Shown in pieces: positions 6,830 to 10,160 of a stretch of DNA of 10,160 nt. The notes below the pieces were generated by a model, which had not been told where the DNA came from, did no database searches, and saw only the letters and a program-made list of their open reading frames with translations. Position 1 is the stretch's first letter, and each line of letters starts with the position of its first letter. The DNA comes from Saprospiraceae bacterium (GTDB lineage: Bacteria > Bacteroidota > Bacteroidia > Chitinophagales > Saprospiraceae): positions 1-10,160 of the forward strand of contig JACMLK010000435.1 in the NCBI GenBank assembly GCA_014379665.1. The letters are read 5' to 3'. Made by a program: the position numbers and the translations under genes.

Positions 6830-8482
6830 TTACTTTTTAAAATAAAGGGATAATTCTTCTTCAAAATAAATCAGCGCATTTTTTATAGGCAATGGTAAAC
6901 CACCTCCCAAAGCACACAATGAACCTGATTCCATGGTCTCCAGTAAATCGTTCACGAGTTCCAGATCCAATTTAAAATCTTCAGTAATTGCCTTTTCAAA
7001 CATCTCATGGCCTCTGGTAGACCCTAATCGGCATGGAAAACACTTGCCGCAGCTCTCATGTGCTGTAAACTGAAATAAGTGGCTGATATATTTAACGATG
7101 GGATAGGACTCGGGTATACAAACTATTGATGCATGTCCTAACAAAAAACCGGAATTACTGAATGATTCAAAATCTATATTCAGATCATCAATCTTACTTA
7201 CTGGTACAAGACCTCCCAATGGTCCTCCAATGTGCATTGCCTTGACAGATGTCCTGAAACCAAGACCCAATTCATAAACAACTTTTGAAAGCGGAGTGCC
7301 CATATCTACTTCATAAATACCAGGCCGGTTAAAAAAACCATCTAAAGAAATTAATTTTGTTCCTTTGGATTTTTCTGTGCCTATGGCGGAGAAATGATGG
7401 CCTCCATGCTTCATTATGAATGGAATATTGGCCAGTGTCTCTACGTTGTTTACTACGGTTGGCTTTTGAAACAATCCGTATTGAGTAGGGTATGGTGGCC
7501 GTACCCTGACTTCAGGTCGTTGTCCTTCTATGGAAGAGAGCAGTGCTGTTTCTTCGCCACATATATAGGCTCCCTGAGCTTTGATTATTTTAAAATTAAA
7601 ACTGAAATTTGAATTGCAAATATTATTTCCTGCCAATAGATGATCATAATAAGTATCAACAGCGTTTTGGATAACATCAATTGACTCCGGATATTCTGCT
7701 CGAATATATAATACACCCCATTGTGCACCTGTTATGTATCCTGCTATCACCATTCCGGATAGTAAACTGTATGGTTGATGTTCCATCACATATCTGTCAG
7801 AATATGCCCCCGGATCGCCTTCATCGGCATTGCACACGATATATTTTGTATCAGAAGGTACTTCTCTGCACGAGCTCAATTTAAATGAGATAGGAAATCC
7901 TGCTCCACCACGCCCCCTTAGACCGGATAATTTAAGTTCATCAATTAAGTCGGACGGGTCACATTGGAGGCATTGATTTATAATCTCTGCATGTTCTTCA
8001 ATTCCGGAAGGACTTTGAGTAAGCACAGGTGTTCCGATATGTCCCACATGATAAGAGTCAATGGCAGTATTTTTTTGGTACACTATTTTTTCAATGTCGT
8101 CAATGGCAGACCCTGAATAATTATAACCATCAAAGTGGAAAGCGCTGTTTTCATGACATCTTCCCAGACAACACATATCGCCTGTTTCTTCGATAGTGAA
8201 ATGCGGTTTTAATTTCTCTCTTACATGATCCTGTGTACCTGCAGTCATGCAGGCACTTCCATTGCAAACAAAGACTTTTTTACCTCTGTTTTCTTCCTTT
8301 AGAAAATCATAAAATGAAATGGTGCCAAACAAATTGGCTTTACCAAAAAGGAATTCCTTTTCCAGTCTTGTCAGATCTGACTTGTCAGGAGTTCCCTTTT
8401 CTTTGGCAGAGATGCCCAGGTCTTCAAATAAATTGTATACCAATCCTTTCCTTCCGGAAAGATGACTGAGATTTTTGGACAT
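6830..8482 (-). CDS. NAD-reducing formate dehydrogenase beta subunit (NuoE-NuoF-like diaphorase)
   Basis: A 550-residue fusion that should take electrons from the catalytic subunit and reduce NAD+ through FMN, similar in role to FdsB of soluble NAD-dependent formate dehydrogenases and to NuoF of complex I. Residues about 50-140 form a thioredoxin-like [2Fe-2S] domain with C73 and C78 (CNGSAC) and C105 and C109 (CLGRC). The NuoF part follows: GLRGRGGAGFP (187-197) and NADEGDPGAYSDR (218-230) for FMN/NAD binding, GAYICGEETALLSSIEGQRP (304-323), and the C-terminal [4Fe-4S] site C478, C481, C484 (SCGKCFPC) plus C523 (SLCALGGG). The first roughly 50 residues are poorly conserved. A separate FdsG/NuoE gene is absent, consistent with the fused domain. 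The gene is first in a two-gene operon with the catalytic subunit, three bases apart. The ATG at 8482 is the only reasonable start. A bifurcating or hydrogenase-linked role cannot be ruled out, but the adjacent gene indicates formate. Confidence 0.92.
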   Translation of the reverse strand: MSKNLSHLSGRKGLVYNLFEDLGISAKEKGTPDKSDLTRLEKEFLFGKANLFGTISFYDFLKEENRGKKVFVCNGSACMTAGTQDHVREKLKPHFTIEETGDMCCLGRCHENSAFHFDGYNYSGSAIDDIEKIVYQKNTAIDSYHVGHIGTPVLTQSPSGIEEHAEIINQCLQCDPSDLIDELKLSGLRGRGGAGFPISFKLSSCREVPSDTKYIVCNADEGDPGAYSDRYVMEHQPYSLLSGMVIAGYITGAQWGVLYIRAEYPESIDVIQNAVDTYYDHLLAGNNICNSNFSFNFKIIKAQGAYICGEETALLSSIEGQRPEVRVRPPYPTQYGLFQKPTVVNNVETLANIPFIMKHGGHHFSAIGTEKSKGTKLISLDGFFNRPGIYEVDMGTPLSKVVYELGLGFRTSVKAMHIGGPLGGLVPVSKIDDLNIDFESFSNSGFLLGHASIVCIPESYPIVKYISHLFQFTAHESCGKCFPCRLGSTRGHEMFEKAITEDFKLDLELVNDLLETMESGSLCALGGGLPLPIKNALIYFEEELSLYFKK

Positions 8483-8597
8483 GAATGTGACTTTAATCTT
8501 GTGCTAAGTTATTGCTTTTTTTTGGATTGGAATGTAAAATAGGCCAGATAAAATTCTGAGATCATATTCCGAAGATACCCGATAGCGTCAAGGAGTT
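8483..8597 (-). other. 115-base spacer upstream of the formate dehydrogenase operon
   Basis: The region between the secreted-protein stop and the diaphorase start should hold the operon's promoter, but on the minus strand I find no TAnnTTTG match and no GC-rich hairpin followed by a T-run. It contains an A8 tract on the minus strand (plus-strand T-run at 8516-8523) and an 18-codon open frame (8509-8565) with no sign of being real. Confidence 0.5.
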
Positions 8598-10160
8598 TTA
8601 TTCTTTCAGCAATTTGACGTAATATTTAGCATTATTAGCCTGAATATCAATGATATACATACCTGAAGTTAACGTATGGATATCTATTACTGTATCTGTT
8701 ATATATACATCATGCCAAATTTGTTGTCCATGCAAATTTTTTATACTTATGGACTCTATCACATGTCCGTCTTCCATTTTGACGGTTATGTAATCCAAAG
8801 CCGGGTTTGGATAAATGACGAAAGGATTTTTAATGTTGGTTTCTGTAATTCCTGATGATGTGTCAATGAAAGCAATGACTTCCTTTAAATCACTCTCGCA
8901 CGTTTTTATGTCATAAAAGACTTCCCAATCATAAAAGTAATAATAGTAAATAGCACCGAAAGAAGAAGATTGTATGGAAATCACGTCCTCAATGAAATAA
9001 GGATATGAAGTAGTGTTGAAAGTACGAACCAACCTGGGACTCTTGAACCCTAAAGAAGCATTATTAACTTCAATATCCGTAGCCATTTTATAGGATTGTC
9101 CCGGGTTTAGGTGAGCATCCAATACTACACTTTGAATGCCTGTAGAGAGGAAAACATCTTTACTGAAAATAATGTCATCATTATCATTTCTGATAATGAT
9201 TCTCCGTTGCCCTTCCGTGTCTGTATTTACTTTGACAGAATGAATGATACCGGGGCTATGAACATCAAAGACAAGGTGACCTTCAGTAGAATTTGCTCCG
9301 TAAAGATTGGTGATTGGAAAATCAACCTGACCTAAACGACCTTTTTTTTGATCAATTACCTCACTCAATCCTGCATAAAAGATGGTAGTATTATCTAATA
9401 TCTCTGTAACTAAAGTGTCTCCTATAAAATACGGGATTAATTTATCATTACCAGTATACCAGGATGTATTTTTATTGTCTGAGACTAAGGTCGCTTTTTC
9501 TCCTTTTTTTATGGTGTCATTTTTCACTTGTATGTCGACATTCAAAAATTTGACATAAAGCTGATCTGTCTTAAGATTGCCACAAAAATCAATAGCCGTC
9601 AGACTTACATATTGGGTAGTATTAAATGTTCGTGACTGCTCTGTCGACCCATCACTCCATTGATAAGTTTCAGCAGGGACCGCTGATATTTCTAATGTTT
9701 GTCCATCACAGAGAGATACTTCAGGATCCTCATTGATAAGTTTGGTATTAGCAGAGAAACAACCTGAACGCACCACCATTGGCTTCGAAATGGTGACACA
9801 ACCAATCGCATCAGTCATGCGAACATGAAATGTGCCTTCTTCTTCTATCTGAATTGCCTGATTCGTATCTCCATTATTCCATTTATATGAAAGCATACTG
9901 TCTGAAGCAAATAGTTGTACAGGTTGAGAGGTGAAATATTGGATGTCGGAATATAATTCTATAGCGGCTGTCACACATTTGCCTTCCTGTGCAAAATAAG
10001 TCCGGTTAGATTCCAGCCCACTATATCTGTCTAATTGACCTGACGGCCACTTAATCACCATACTATCTATAGCGTTATGTTCACCCAATCCAAAATGCTG
10101 CTGGAAAGAATTAAAAATTCCATAACTCTCTCCACCTTTGACATATCTTACCTGTTTTCC
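8598..10160 (-). CDS. Secreted ASPIC/UnbV-domain protein with Ig-like repeats and type IX sorting domain, 5' end outside window
   Basis: The frame is open to base 10160; a TTG at 10088 is internal, because the 24 codons before it continue the domain. 520 residues are visible (fragment numbering). Residues 1-60 form an ASPIC/UnbV module, with GGESYGIFNSFQQHFGLG at 10-27 and VIKWPSGQLDRYSGL at about 35-49, usually found after FG-GAP/VCBS beta-propeller repeats, which may lie upstream. Two Ig/PKD-like modules follow (about 65-130 and 145-205, with SYKWNNGD and TYQWSDGS), then a third weaker one with SWYTGND. A beta-sandwich region (about 285-415) ends in the aromatic YYYYFYDWEV. The last 75 residues are a Por/type IX sorting domain starting at YPNP (about 450) and ending in YYVKLLKE. 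This predicts export through the outer membrane and surface attachment or release. Its ligand is unknown, and the gene has no evident link to the formate operon downstream. Confidence 0.9.
   Translation of the reverse strand, partial: GKQVRYVKGGESYGIFNSFQQHFGLGEHNAIDSMVIKWPSGQLDRYSGLESNRTYFAQEGKCVTAAIELYSDIQYFTSQPVQLFASDSMLSYKWNNGDTNQAIQIEEEGTFHVRMTDAIGCVTISKPMVVRSGCFSANTKLINEDPEVSLCDGQTLEISAVPAETYQWSDGSTEQSRTFNTTQYVSLTAIDFCGNLKTDQLYVKFLNVDIQVKNDTIKKGEKATLVSDNKNTSWYTGNDKLIPYFIGDTLVTEILDNTTIFYAGLSEVIDQKKGRLGQVDFPITNLYGANSTEGHLVFDVHSPGIIHSVKVNTDTEGQRRIIIRNDNDDIIFSKDVFLSTGIQSVVLDAHLNPGQSYKMATDIEVNNASLGFKSPRLVRTFNTTSYPYFIEDVISIQSSSFGAIYYYYFYDWEVFYDIKTCESDLKEVIAFIDTSSGITETNIKNPFVIYPNPALDYITVKMEDGHVIESISIKNLHGQQIWHDVYITDTVIDIHTLTSGMYIIDIQANNAKYYVKLLKE

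Noticed and set aside
8516..8523. Run of eight T on the plus strand as an intrinsic terminator
   Set aside because: The genes here run on the minus strand, where it is an A-run, and no hairpin precedes it on the plus strand.
8509..8565. 18-codon minus-strand open frame upstream of the formate operon as a leader peptide
   Set aside because: It is very short, shows no ribosome binding site, attenuator hairpins or biased residues, and is expected by chance.
10010..10088. TTG at 10088 as the start of the secreted protein
   Set aside because: The ASPIC/UnbV domain continues in frame to the window edge (GGESYGIFN upstream), and a secreted protein needs a signal peptide, which is absent at this TTG.

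Overview
This AT-rich window probably comes from the chromosome of a member of Bacteroidota. The clearest evidence is the rightmost gene, which ends in a type IX secretion (Por) C-terminal sorting domain, a signal restricted to that phylum and its close relatives. Weak Shine-Dalgarno sites and TAnnTTTG-like promoter hexamers fit as well. A Saprospiraceae-like relative is possible, but nothing here proves it.

Left half (1-4078, plus strand): catabolism of trans-4-hydroxy-L-proline. In order these are the C-terminal part of an alpha-ketoglutarate semialdehyde dehydrogenase (cut by the window edge), a proline-racemase-family 4-hydroxyproline 2-epimerase that starts one base after it, an Uma2-family (PD-(D/E)XK-like) protein, and a DadA-like FAD oxidoreductase that is probably the D-hydroxyproline dehydrogenase. 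Together they supply three of the four classical steps: epimerisation to cis-4-hydroxy-D-proline, oxidation to pyrroline-4-hydroxy-2-carboxylate, and oxidation of alpha-ketoglutarate semialdehyde to alpha-ketoglutarate. The missing step, a DapA-family deaminase, is not in the window and may lie to the left. The Uma2 gene has no evident role in the pathway. A 174-base AT-rich spacer in front of it carries a short 8-base direct-repeat array and a possible promoter, so it looks like an insertion into the pathway cluster.

Middle to right (4091-8482, minus strand): a two-gene formate dehydrogenase operon. The upstream gene (6830-8482) encodes a NuoE-NuoF-like diaphorase subunit. The downstream gene (4091-6826) encodes a catalytic subunit with one [2Fe-2S] site, five likely [4Fe-4S] sites and a molybdopterin domain whose catalytic ligand is Cys, not Sec. 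Together they should pass electrons from formate to NAD. This operon converges on the hydroxyproline cluster with only 12 bases between the stop codons.

Right end (8598-10160, minus strand): the C-terminal 520 residues of a large secreted protein with an ASPIC/UnbV module, Ig/PKD-like repeats, a beta-sandwich with an aromatic-rich YYYYFYDWEV segment, and the type IX sorting domain. Its 5' end lies outside the window.

No rRNA, tRNA, IS element, CRISPR array or convincing intrinsic terminator was seen. No stretch longer than 300 bases lacks a gene. The pathway and complex assignments are of known types. The least explained parts are the Uma2 gene and its repeat-bearing spacer.
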